NCBI RefSeq assembly: GCF_938020365.1
Contig: NZ_CALIIB010000127.1
Location: 1 to 24,221 of the forward strand
Direction: 5' to 3'
Length of the DNA stretch: 24,221 nt
Origin: an uncultured Streptococcus sp.
Lineage (GTDB): Bacteria; Bacillota; Bacilli; Lactobacillales; Streptococcaceae
Below the pieces are notes generated by a model. It was not told the DNA's origin, did not search any database, and was given only the letters and a program-made list of their open reading frames with translations. Shown here one piece after another: positions 7,378-14,469 of this stretch. The stretch's first letter is position 1, and each line of letters starts with the position of its first letter. Both the position numbers and the translations under genes were made by a program.

Positions 7378-7810
7378 GAAGTAATTCCTCCAGTAATTCC
7401 TGAGAACGGCGTCCCTGACTTTCAAAGACTAACTCACGGCCATCGTCTTTCTTTAGAAGAGTCAGCTTCAGATAATCATCTGGTAAACTATCAGCTAGCA
7501 ATTCTCCCCACTCGATGACCGTAACTCCCTCACCAAAGAGAAAATCATCCAAATCAATCGAGTCCGGATCTTCACCAATCCGATAAACATCTAAATGATA
7601 CAGTGGCAAACGTCCTTCATACTCGCGAACAATGGTATAGGTCGGACTTTTGATCATCTGCTTGATGCCCAGACCTTGAGCTAAGCCCTTGGTAAAAGTT
7701 GTCTTGCCTGCACCCAAGTCTCCTGTCAAGACCAAAACATCTTGCTCCTGAAGGAGGCTTCCGAGACGTTGGCCCCAGTTGATTAATTCTTCTTCATTAT
7801 GACTAAACAT
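7370..7810 (-). CDS. tsaE: TsaE, tRNA threonylcarbamoyladenosine (t6A) synthesis ATPase
   Basis: TsaE is the ATPase that works with TsaB and TsaD to make t6A37 in tRNAs that read ANN codons. The 146-aa protein has the P-loop GDLGAGKTT (30-38), the switch segment SPTYT (55-59), YHLDVYR (71-77) and VIEWGE (98-103), all as in the family, and the length is normal. The ATG at 7810 is unusual: a perfect extended -10 (TGGTATAAT, 7825-7817) ends only 6 bases before it and no SD is present. The mRNA therefore probably starts at or within a base or two of the ATG. It heads the tsaE-GNAT-lytR unit. Confidence 0.95.
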   Translation of the reverse strand: MFSHNEEELINWGQRLGSLLQEQDVLVLTGDLGAGKTTFTKGLAQGLGIKQMIKSPTYTIVREYEGRLPLYHLDVYRIGEDPDSIDLDDFLFGEGVTVIEWGELLADSLPDDYLKLTLLKKDDGRELVFESQGRRSQELLEELLHG

Positions 7811-7816
7811 TCTTTT

Positions 7817-7825
7817 ATTATACCA
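7817..7825 (-). promoter_or_regulatory. Extended -10 promoter of tsaE-GNAT-lytR, probably leaderless
   Basis: The minus strand reads TGGTATAAT, then AAAAGA, then ATG. Transcription normally begins about 7 bases after the -10, which here is the ATG itself. A weak TTGAGC at 7847-7842 is 19 bases upstream. Confidence 0.75.
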
Positions 7826-7972
7826 GAAGATTTGCGTTTGCGCTCAATTTTCTAATAGAGGAAGCAAAATGTTTGAAAAAAATTAGATAGACCTCCAAAT
7901 CTTTTGTCGAAAACAAGCCACTCACTTCTATCAAAAAGAATCTAAGATCATCCACAAATATTTTTCTCGCAT

Positions 7973-8004
7973 AAAAAAAGAAGCTGGAAGATTTCCAACT
8001 TCTT
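7973..8004 (-). terminator. Terminator of the purine permease gene
   Basis: A 12-bp stem (AAGAAGTTGGAA/TTCCAGCTTCTT, one G-T pair) with a 3-base loop is followed by a run of seven T on the minus strand. It begins 12 bp past the stop codon. Confidence 0.9.
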
Positions 8005-8015
8005 AATACTGATTC

Positions 8016-9437
8016 TTAAGAAAGAGCTAGGCTGATAAAGTTAAGAATGAAGAGCAGGTTTAAAATCCAAATCATTGGATGCACATCCTTAGCTTGACCT
8101 TTAATGACTTTCACAAGAGCATACATGATAAATCCTGCTGCGATCCCGTTCGTGATACTGTAAGTGAAGCCCATGAAGATAGAAGTGAAGAAAGCTGGGA
8201 CAGCTTCTGCCATATCATCCCACTGGATATTTTTCAAACTGCCAAGCATCATGATCCCAACGACAATCAAAATTGGTGCAGTTGCTGCTGTTGGAACAAT
8301 TGCCAATAACGGGCTAAAGAAGCTAGATACTGCAAAGCAGACTGCTACAACCAAGGCTGTTAAACCAGTCCGTCCGCCAGCTCCGATACCAGCTGCAGAC
8401 TCTACGTAAGTAGTAACGTTAGACGTTCCGGCGATTGCACCGATAGTCGTACCGATTAAGTCTGAGTACAAAGCCTTGTCCAAACCTTCTGACTCATGGT
8501 TTTCACCAGAGCTTGCGACGATCCCAACTTTTTCACCAGTTCCGATCAGGGTACCAATAGTATCAAAGATATCGGTCAGAGAGAAGGCTAGGATGGCCAT
8601 AAATGTCTGAGGCAGGCGCGCCGTATCAGCAAAGAGAGCTCCCAAGCCTTCTGGACCTACCGCAACCCCGAACACTTGTCCAAGTTCTTTCAGAGCTGTT
8701 GACAGATTGTGCTGACCAAAGTCAATCGCAGACAGGTTTACTAAGCCAACAGCAATCGCTACAACTGTCGTTGTAAAGATGGATAAGATAATGCCACCTT
8801 TGATGCCCTTGATAACAAAGAAAACTGTAATCGCTAGACCAAGTAAAGCGAGTAAAACTGCTGGATTATTAAAATCAACTAATCCTGGAGTTGCAGCTGA
8901 GTTTGCTGTAAGAGCAGCTTTGGCTTGGTCAGCCCCCTTACCAGCTACTACATAGTTACCTGGATCGATCGAAAACTTCAAAAGTCCGGCATTTTTAATC
9001 CCTACATAAGCTAGGAAGACACCGATACCAGCGGAAATAGCTGAACGCAAAGCTGATGGAATAGACTCGATAATAGCCTTCCGAATCTTAGTCAGGGTAA
9101 TAAAGAGCGAGATCAGACCACAGATGAAGACCATGCCCAGAGCTTCTTGCCAAGTATAGCCCAGACTAAAAACAACCGTGAAAGTAAAGAAAGCATTGAG
9201 CCCCATACCCGGCGCCTGTGCGTAAGGGAGGTTGGCATAAAAGGCCATCATGAGTGTTCCAGCAACGGAACCGATGATCGTAGCCAGAAAGACACCTTGA
9301 GCTGGCATACCCGTTTGCGACAGCATGGCTGGATTGACAAAGAGGATATAGCTCATAGCAAAGAAAGTTGTTAACCCAGCGAGAACTTCCGTACGAACAT
9401 CCGTACCGTGCTCTTTGAGTTTAAATAATTTATCCAT
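8016..9437 (-). CDS. pbuG: NCS2 family purine (guanine/hypoxanthine type) permease
   Basis: This 473-aa polytopic membrane protein, with about 12-14 hydrophobic segments, imports nucleobases by proton symport. The start MDKLFKLKEHGTDVRTEVLAG and the stretches TTFFAMSYILFVNP, AQAPGMGLNAFF and TNVTTYVESAAGIGAGGRTGL are hallmarks of the AzgA/PbuG branch (adenine, guanine, hypoxanthine), not the xanthine (PbuX) or uracil branch. The exact base preference cannot be read, so pbuG versus pbuO is open. AGGAGA lies 9 bases before the ATG. It is a single gene with a strong promoter (TTGAAA-N17-TATAAT), a leader of about 97 nt, and a PurBox-like site at the transcription start; I see no purine riboswitch in the leader. 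Confidence 0.92.
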   Translation of the reverse strand: MDKLFKLKEHGTDVRTEVLAGLTTFFAMSYILFVNPAMLSQTGMPAQGVFLATIIGSVAGTLMMAFYANLPYAQAPGMGLNAFFTFTVVFSLGYTWQEALGMVFICGLISLFITLTKIRKAIIESIPSALRSAISAGIGVFLAYVGIKNAGLLKFSIDPGNYVVAGKGADQAKAALTANSAATPGLVDFNNPAVLLALLGLAITVFFVIKGIKGGIILSIFTTTVVAIAVGLVNLSAIDFGQHNLSTALKELGQVFGVAVGPEGLGALFADTARLPQTFMAILAFSLTDIFDTIGTLIGTGEKVGIVASSGENHESEGLDKALYSDLIGTTIGAIAGTSNVTTYVESAAGIGAGGRTGLTALVVAVCFAVSSFFSPLLAIVPTAATAPILIVVGIMMLGSLKNIQWDDMAEAVPAFFTSIFMGFTYSITNGIAAGFIMYALVKVIKGQAKDVHPMIWILNLLFILNFISLALS

Positions 9438-9521
9438 TATAGATAATCTCCTAAATTGTTTTATGGCAACTGTATAAAAGAGAACTCCTGATTTTCTTTA
9501 AAACAGTGCTGCTTATTCGTT

Positions 9522-9534
9522 ATTTACGAACAAT
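9522..9534 (+). promoter_or_regulatory. PurBox-like site (candidate PurR operator)
   Basis: ATTTACGAACAAT matches the Gram-positive PurBox AWWWCCGAACWWT at 12 of 13 positions, from memory of the consensus. A poorer overlapping half on the other strand makes the palindrome TTCGT-TATTT-ACGAA. It lies at the predicted transcription start of the permease gene, which fits control by PurR and PRPP. Confidence 0.5.
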
Positions 9535-9540
9535 ACTATG

Positions 9541-9569
9541 ATTATACTCAAAAACATTCACTTTTTCAA
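9541..9569 (-). promoter_or_regulatory. Strong promoter of the purine permease gene
   Basis: TTGAAA (9569-9564), 17 bases, TATAAT (9546-9541) on the minus strand. Transcription should start near 9534. Confidence 0.85.
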
Positions 9570-9601
9570 GTCCATTGCTCCAAAAAATACTTTAAAGTGT
9601 C

Positions 9602-10204
9602 TTATTTTTTATTTTCTCTGCTTAAAAAGAGTAAAGTCATGATTTGGATAAAGGTAAATCCAAGGATAAATACTAGACGATCCTTCTGAAAGGTTTCCAG
9701 TAGCTTTTGGACAACTAGCTGGGGCCGCGTCACCAAGTCCCAGGAATTGAGGCGGTCATAACGTCCGATATAGATGGCTAGACTCGACAGATAAGACAGC
9801 CCTGCAACCACAAGCATATCCAGCCACCAAGTCCACTTCCAGCGCTCGCGCAAAATATTCCAGCTTTCAATCCCGCAGTAAACGCCAAATAAAATGCTCG
9901 GCACAAAAGCCATAAATAGGTGCATGCTGACAGGGTTCCACAGGGTATCTCCTACCCAAGTCATGTGCACCAAGTCCGTCAGCATATAAAAAGTATTAGG
10001 ATAAAAGGCCAACCAAACCACTAACAAAAGTGGATAAAGCCATTTCTGCTTCTTAGATATCGTCGTTAAGACCGCAGCGTCATAGGCAATTAAGGCCAGA
10101 ATCATATTCCAAATCAGGTCTGGCCCCTGAGCCGTAATCCCCTGAATATACACAACAATTGCAATTAGTAGGAAAAAAATGTGAATGAAAATTGGTTTAC
10201 GCAT
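9602..10204 (-). CDS. DUF1361 membrane protein
   Basis: The 200-aa protein has about six hydrophobic helices. The motif WLAFYPNTFYMLTDLVH at 64-80 is the hallmark of the DUF1361 family, whose function is not known. Other segments with aromatic and charged residues (IGRYDRLNSWDL, about 146-157) are also typical. A GGGGAGG ribosome-binding site lies 7 bases before the ATG. It is a single gene, fired from a promoter back to back with that of the HAD gene at 10367. No clear terminator follows; the purine permease promoter begins about 30 bp downstream. Confidence 0.85.
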   Translation of the reverse strand: MRKPIFIHIFFLLIAIVVYIQGITAQGPDLIWNMILALIAYDAAVLTTISKKQKWLYPLLLVVWLAFYPNTFYMLTDLVHMTWVGDTLWNPVSMHLFMAFVPSILFGVYCGIESWNILRERWKWTWWLDMLVVAGLSYLSSLAIYIGRYDRLNSWDLVTRPQLVVQKLLETFQKDRLVFILGFTFIQIMTLLFLSRENKK

Positions 10205-10283
10205 ACAAGATCCTCCCCTTACTTTAACTCTCTTCGCTCATAGACTGTTAGCAGACATCTTTCGTCTTAGCTATTGAGGAAAC

Positions 10284-10292
10284 ATTATACCA
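10284..10292 (-). promoter_or_regulatory. Extended -10 promoter of the DUF1361 gene
   Basis: The minus strand reads TGGTATAAT. It lies about 30 bp from the -10 of the diverging HAD gene, so the two polymerase footprints overlap. Confidence 0.65.
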
Positions 10293-10298
10293 CAACTT

Positions 10299-10327
10299 GT
10301 GTCATTTATTCTTAATTCTGTTATAAT
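10299..10327 (+). promoter_or_regulatory. Promoter of the HAD phosphatase gene
   Basis: GTGTCA (10299-10304), 17 bases, TATAAT (10322-10327) with a TGT extension (10319-10321). Confidence 0.7.
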
Positions 10328-10366
10328 AGACTTACTATACTGATTGATACTGTACGAGGAAAAAGA

Positions 10367-11179
10367 ATGACGAATAAAGTAATTGCTGTAGATTTGGACG
10401 GAACCTTGCTCAACTCTGAGAGTAAGATTTCTGATTTTACCAAAGAAACTATCAAAAAAATATCGGCTAAAGGACACAAGGTCATCATCACCACTGGCCG
10501 TCCTTACCGCATGGCTCTGGACTTCTATAAAGAATTAGAGCTGAATACTCCCATGATAAACTTCAACGGCTCTTTGACCCATATTCCTGAGAAAAAGTGG
10601 GAATTTGAGCAATCCTTGACGGTAGACAAAGCCTTTTTGCTGGATATGGTCCAACGAAAAGAAGAAATTGAAGCCGATTTCATCGCTGGTGAATACCGCA
10701 AGAAATTCTACATCACAAATACAAACGAAGAAATTGCAGATCCCAAGCTCTTTGGCATTGATAACTTTAAGCCAGAAAATCAATTTCAAGCCCAGCTGGT
10801 CACTAAAAATCCAAATGCTATTTTGCTACAAACACATGCCACAGACAAATACGCTCTAGCTGAAGAGATGAATGCCTTTTATCAACATGAACTCTCCATC
10901 AATACCTGGGGCGGTCCGCTCAATATCCTTGAGTGTGGCCCTAAAGGTGTTAACAAGGCCTTCGCCCTCCAGTACCTGCTCAATATCCTCAATGTCGATC
11001 GCAAGGACCTGATTGCTTTTGGTGACGAGCATAATGATACCGAAATGCTGGAATATGCAGGAACAGGCTATGCCATGAAAAATGCCAGCGAAACCCTGCT
11101 GCCTTATGCTGACCAACAGCTTGAACTCACCAACGACCAAGACGGTGTAGCCCACAAGCTAACTGAGCTCTACTTGTAG
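10367..11179 (+). CDS. Cof-type HAD-IIB family hydrolase
   Basis: These are cytoplasmic sugar- or cofactor-phosphate phosphatases. The 270-aa sequence shows motif I DLDGTL (Asp9, Asp11), motif II TTGRP (42-46), the conserved Lys193 in GPKGVNK and motif IV GDEHND (219-224), all in normal spacing, with a C2-type cap between about 85 and 190. The length is usual for the Cof group. The substrate cannot be told from sequence; relatives act on sugar phosphates, FMN or pyridoxal phosphate. GAGG lies 8 bases before the ATG. It is a single gene with its own promoter and a strong terminator at 11209-11268. Confidence 0.92.
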   Translation: MTNKVIAVDLDGTLLNSESKISDFTKETIKKISAKGHKVIITTGRPYRMALDFYKELELNTPMINFNGSLTHIPEKKWEFEQSLTVDKAFLLDMVQRKEEIEADFIAGEYRKKFYITNTNEEIADPKLFGIDNFKPENQFQAQLVTKNPNAILLQTHATDKYALAEEMNAFYQHELSINTWGGPLNILECGPKGVNKAFALQYLLNILNVDRKDLIAFGDEHNDTEMLEYAGTGYAMKNASETLLPYADQQLELTNDQDGVAHKLTELYL

Positions 11180-11208
11180 AAATCAAATAAATCAAACAAA
11201 CATAATTT

Positions 11209-11268
11209 GAACCGCACCTCAACTGCTAGACTCTTTCTGTCTAGCTGTTGAGATGCGGTTCATTTTTT
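11209..11268 (+). terminator. Long-stem terminator of the HAD gene
   Basis: GAACCGCA pairs with TGCGGTTC, and the stem goes on through CTCAAC/GTTGAG and CTAGAC/GTCTAG with small mismatches; ATTTTTT follows. The ABC transporter operon converges on it from the other side and ends 31 bp away, so it may serve both. Confidence 0.9.
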
Positions 11269-11298
11269 AAGGCTGATTTTTCTACTTGACCAACGCTT

Positions 11299-12165
11299 CT
11301 ATTCTACTTTTCCACCTTCAACAACGAGGTCATCTGCTTTTGCAGCATCACCGTAGGTTGGGTGAAGAGTCTTTTCATAAGCCTTGTGGAAGAAGTTTTC
11401 CTTGCCCAATTTTTCAATGTCTTTATTGATGAAATCAAGCAACTCTTGGTTTCCTTTTTGGACTGCTGGTGCGATAGTATCTGGGTCACCAAGCGAAGTA
11501 ATTCCTACTTCATATCCTTTATTTTCAAGAGCCCAAGCTAAAACTTCAGTATTGTCAGTCGAGAAGGCATCTCCACGTCCATCCAAAAGAGCTTGGTAGG
11601 CATCACTGTATTGGTCATATTTTTGAAGTTTAACTTCTGGATGATTTTTCTCAAAGTAAGTTTCAGCGGTAGTTCCTTTTGTGACAATCAAAGTCTTGCC
11701 TTCAAGCTGTTTAACATCTGTGATAACACCTTTCTTAGGAGACACAACACCCAGTGAAACCTTCATGTATGGAAGGGCAAAGTCAACTTGTTTCTTACGT
11801 TCGTCTGTGACGGTAAAGTTGGCAAGGGTGATATCAACCTTGTTAGAAATCAAGTACTCCGCACGGTTGGCAGCATCAACAGAAACGTATTTTACCTTAA
11901 CACCGAGGTCTTTAGCCAGCTGATTTCCCAGTTCGATGTCATAACCTTGGTAAGAGCCGTCGTTGTCTACATAACCAAAAGGTTTCTTGTCTCCAAATAC
12001 AGCAATTCGAAGTTCACCACTTTTTTTGATTTCCTCAATAGTGCGAGCTTTGGCAGTAGTTTTACCAGATGAAGAAGTAGCATTTCCGCCTGAGCCACAA
12101 GCTGTAACAAAGATAAGGGCAAAGGCAAGTGCCAAAACAGTTAAGAGTGATTTGAGTAGTTTCAT
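11299..12165 (-). CDS. Polar amino acid ABC transporter, substrate-binding lipoprotein
   Basis: This is a 288-aa lipoprotein. The signal peptide covers residues 1-22, with the lipobox VTAC and lipidated Cys23, followed by a Gly/Ser/Thr linker and a type II periplasmic-binding fold (about 43-270). GYDIELGNQLAKDLG (about 74-88) and DITLANFTVTDERKKQVDFALPY (starting about 111) are the family-3 solute-binding signature. The ligand is a polar amino acid; cystine, glutamine and glutamate are all possible and I cannot choose. It lies 11 bp after the ATPase gene, last in a permease-permease-ATPase-SBP operon. AAAGGAGA precedes the ATG. Confidence 0.92.
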   Translation of the reverse strand: MKLLKSLLTVLALAFALIFVTACGSGGNATSSSGKTTAKARTIEEIKKSGELRIAVFGDKKPFGYVDNDGSYQGYDIELGNQLAKDLGVKVKYVSVDAANRAEYLISNKVDITLANFTVTDERKKQVDFALPYMKVSLGVVSPKKGVITDVKQLEGKTLIVTKGTTAETYFEKNHPEVKLQKYDQYSDAYQALLDGRGDAFSTDNTEVLAWALENKGYEVGITSLGDPDTIAPAVQKGNQELLDFINKDIEKLGKENFFHKAYEKTLHPTYGDAAKADDLVVEGGKVE

Positions 12166-12176
12166 AAGAATCTCCT

Positions 12177-12935
12177 TTATAAATATGAGCCAAATTGGCT
12201 AAAGTCAAAAACGTTTAAAAATTCCTGTGCTCGTTTGGTTTGTGGATTGGTAAAGAAGGACTGAGCCGTTCCTTCTTCAGCAATCTTCCCTTGGTCGAGG
12301 AAGATAATCCGGTCCGCAATGGCTTGGGCAAACTGCATTTCGTGGGTTACTAAAATCATAGTACGGCCTTCTTGAGCTAGGTCGTTGATGAGTTCGAGGA
12401 CCTCACGCACCATTTCTGGATCAAGCGAAGCCGTCACCTCGTCAAAAAGGATAATTTCTGGATGCATGAGCAGGGCACGGACAATGGCAACTCGTTGCTT
12501 TTGTCCACCAGATAATTGGCGAGCGAAACTGTGTTTTTTATCGAGCAATCCGACGCGTTCCAGTAATTGCAGTGCTTCTTCCGTCACCTCTTTCTTATCT
12601 CGACCTTGTGCTTTGATAGGACCTAAGATAAGGTTCTGCAAAACATCCAGATGGGGAAAGAGTTCATAACTTTGAAAGACCATGCCAATCTTTTGACGAA
12701 CTAAGTGAAAGTCTTTCTGGTTTCCAATAATGGACTGGCCATCCAGAAGAATATCTCCACCCTGAATGGTTTCCAAGCCATTGAGGCAGCGAAGGAGAGT
12801 GCTTTTCCCGCAACCAGATGGTCCTAGAATAACCACTACTTCCCCTTTTTTGATTTCTAGGGAAAGTCCTTGGAGGATGGGATTGTCTCCGAAGGATTTT
12901 TTTAGATCCTTGATTTCTAATATAGTATCAGACAT
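12177..12935 (-). CDS. Polar amino acid ABC transporter, ATP-binding protein
   Basis: This 252-aa ATPase (GlnQ type) powers the importer from the cytoplasmic face. It has the Walker A motif GPSGCGKST (38-46), Q-loop Gln88, signature LSGGQKQR (141-148), Walker B IILFDE (161-166) and H-loop His198. The D-loop region reads DEVTASLD where DEPTSALD is more common, a mild variant seen in some family members. The ATG directly follows the TAA of the upstream permease gene (TAAATG), and GGAGG lies in the end of that gene, so translation is coupled. Confidence 0.95.
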   Translation of the reverse strand: MSDTILEIKDLKKSFGDNPILQGLSLEIKKGEVVVILGPSGCGKSTLLRCLNGLETIQGGDILLDGQSIIGNQKDFHLVRQKIGMVFQSYELFPHLDVLQNLILGPIKAQGRDKKEVTEEALQLLERVGLLDKKHSFARQLSGGQKQRVAIVRALLMHPEIILFDEVTASLDPEMVREVLELINDLAQEGRTMILVTHEMQFAQAIADRIIFLDQGKIAEEGTAQSFFTNPQTKRAQEFLNVFDFSQFGSYL

Positions 12936-13613
12936 TTAGTTCCTCCAGTGTTTTTCTAAGTGAGTGGATAGTTTAGAGATAGGGAAGCAAACTGCGAAAT
13001 ACAGAACCAGTATGGTGCCGTAAATCCAAAAGGATGCGGTTGGAATGGTCAAACGATTGCTATCGATAATCTGCTGCCCCACTTTTGTGACTTCAACGAC
13101 CCCAATCAAAACAACCAGAGAAGTCGTTTTAATCATCCGAGTGACAAGATTGATGGCCTGCGGAAGCAGTCTTCTCAAGACCTGTGGAATGATGATATGG
13201 TAGTAAAGTTGGAAATTCGTCAACCCCAGCGCCTGTCCGCTTTCAAACTGATGTTTGGGAAGGGAAGTGATAGCTCCGCGTACTAAGTCCCCCATTTCAG
13301 CCGTTCCCCAGAGGGTAAAAACGATAACGGCAGAGGTTTCTCCAGAAATGTTGATATTAAAATTTCGAGCTAAGCCGAAATATACAATAAAGAGTAACAC
13401 CAGTTGGGGCATGATACGGATGAATTCTAGATAAAAACGTGTTAAAAAACGAACGACTCTAGAATGAGATGTCATGATGATTCCCATAACCGTACCGAAA
13501 ATCATGGATAAGAGGACAGAAAGGATGGAAATCCCAATCGTGACTCCCAATCCTTGTAAGATCCGCAAAAGATTATTTCCCTGGAAGAGTACTTGTATTC
13601 CCGAATCCTGCAT
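12936..13613 (-). CDS. Polar amino acid ABC transporter, permease 2
   Basis: This is a 225-aa HisM/GlnP-type permease with about five helices. The coupling (EAA-like) loop is around ESGQALGLTNFQLYYHIIIP (about 128-147), ending before LPQAINL. The ATG at 13613 has AGGAGG 7 bases before it and lies inside the end of the first permease gene, giving a 41-bp overlap. The two permeases probably form a heterodimer in the membrane, served by the ATPase and lipoprotein encoded next. Confidence 0.93.
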   Translation of the reverse strand: MQDSGIQVLFQGNNLLRILQGLGVTIGISILSVLLSMIFGTVMGIIMTSHSRVVRFLTRFYLEFIRIMPQLVLLFIVYFGLARNFNINISGETSAVIVFTLWGTAEMGDLVRGAITSLPKHQFESGQALGLTNFQLYYHIIIPQVLRRLLPQAINLVTRMIKTTSLVVLIGVVEVTKVGQQIIDSNRLTIPTASFWIYGTILVLYFAVCFPISKLSTHLEKHWRN

Positions 13614-14253
13614 GGCGGAGCCTCCTTTCTATCCAACTGAAGAGCAATGATATAGGCAGGAGCATGATAAGATAAGCCACTACCAACATAGCCAGCGCAA
13701 TATCTGTCTCATAGTAAAGCCCGATCAAGTCCTTAGCAACATACATGAGATCGGCTAGAGCAACCGCAGAGAAAACTGAGGTTTCCTTTATCAAGAAAAT
13801 CACATTGGCACTGAAGGACGGCAGAGCCACTGCTGTGGCTTGCGGCAAGACTACGTAGCGAAAAACTTGAACGGGTGTCAGACCGATTGCTAAGCCAATC
13901 TCATGCTGGGTTTGACTAACTGCTTCTAGCCCGCTTCGGAAGGATTCTGCCATATAAGAGCCTCCCAAAAAGATAAGACCAAGGGTTGCGCAGACCTCTG
14001 AGGAAAGGACAATCCCAATCCGAGGAAGCCCGAAGTAGAGAAAGAAGAGTTGGATCAAAAGGGGCGTATTTCGCGACAATTCAATATAAGCTGTGGCTAG
14101 CTGTGCCAAAACAGGGATGCGATAATGCCGGATAATACTAACAAGTAAACCAACTAGAAAAGCTCCCAAAATGCCCCAAACTGCGATATGCAGGGTTAGA
14201 AAAAATGCCTTTTGATATAATGGTAGATATTGTTCAACAATGGACCAATCCAA
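13573..14253 (-). CDS. Polar amino acid ABC transporter, permease 1
   Basis: This 226-aa HisM/GlnP-type permease has about five helices; the coupling loop is around TQHEIGLAIGLTPVQVFRYV (about 135-154) with LPQA after it. I prefer the TTG at 14253 (protein starting MDWSIVEQYL) because GGGAGG lies 7 bases upstream. The ATG at 14268 would add five residues but has no SD, and its own codons make up that GGGAGG. It is the first gene of the four-gene importer operon and overlaps permease 2 by 41 bp. An extended -10 promoter (14286-14294) lies just upstream. Confidence 0.88.
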   Translation of the reverse strand: MDWSIVEQYLPLYQKAFFLTLHIAVWGILGAFLVGLLVSIIRHYRIPVLAQLATAYIELSRNTPLLIQLFFLYFGLPRIGIVLSSEVCATLGLIFLGGSYMAESFRSGLEAVSQTQHEIGLAIGLTPVQVFRYVVLPQATAVALPSFSANVIFLIKETSVFSAVALADLMYVAKDLIGLYYETDIALAMLVVAYLIMLLPISLLFSWIERRLRHAGFGNTSTLPGK

Positions 14254-14285
14254 AAGAGAACCTCCCATCTAGGAATAATACAGCT

Positions 14286-14294
14286 ATTGTAGCA
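14286..14294 (-). promoter_or_regulatory. Extended -10 promoter of the ABC transporter operon
   Basis: The minus strand reads TGCTACAAT, one base off the consensus -10. The -35 is poor. The predicted start near 14279 gives about 26 nt of leader to the TTG. Confidence 0.55.
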
Positions 14295-14388
14295 CTAAAA
14301 GACATGTTTGGATAATATGTATTTTCTATCACAATGATAAAAAATATTTATCATCTCTATTGCAATCTGAAACTTCCAGACAAAATTT

Positions 14389-14417
14389 TTGAAAATGATA
14401 TGAAAAAGAGTTAAGAT
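14389..14417 (+). promoter_or_regulatory. Promoter of lctO
   Basis: TTGAAA (14389-14394), 17 bases, TAAGAT (14412-14417). The start would be near 14424, just before the cre palindrome. Confidence 0.6.
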
Positions 14418-14432
14418 GTTCCTGTAAATTAA

Positions 14433-14452
14433 AAAAGTAAACGTTTACTTTT
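14433..14452 (+). promoter_or_regulatory. cre site (CcpA operator) in the lctO leader
   Basis: A perfect 20-bp palindrome centred on CG: AAAAGTAAACGTTTACTTTT. Its core AAGTAAACGTTTACTT fits the cre consensus WTGNAANCGNWNNCWW at all but one position. It lies about 10-28 bases past the predicted transcription start and before AAGGAGG, where bound CcpA would block transcription when glucose is present. CcpA control of lctO has been reported in oral streptococci. Confidence 0.75.
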
Positions 14453-14469
14453 ATCAAGGAGGACATTTT

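Noticed and set aside
9437..9534. Purine riboswitch in the permease leader.
   Set aside because: The leader of about 97 nt lacks the conserved purine aptamer core and has no terminator-like switch.
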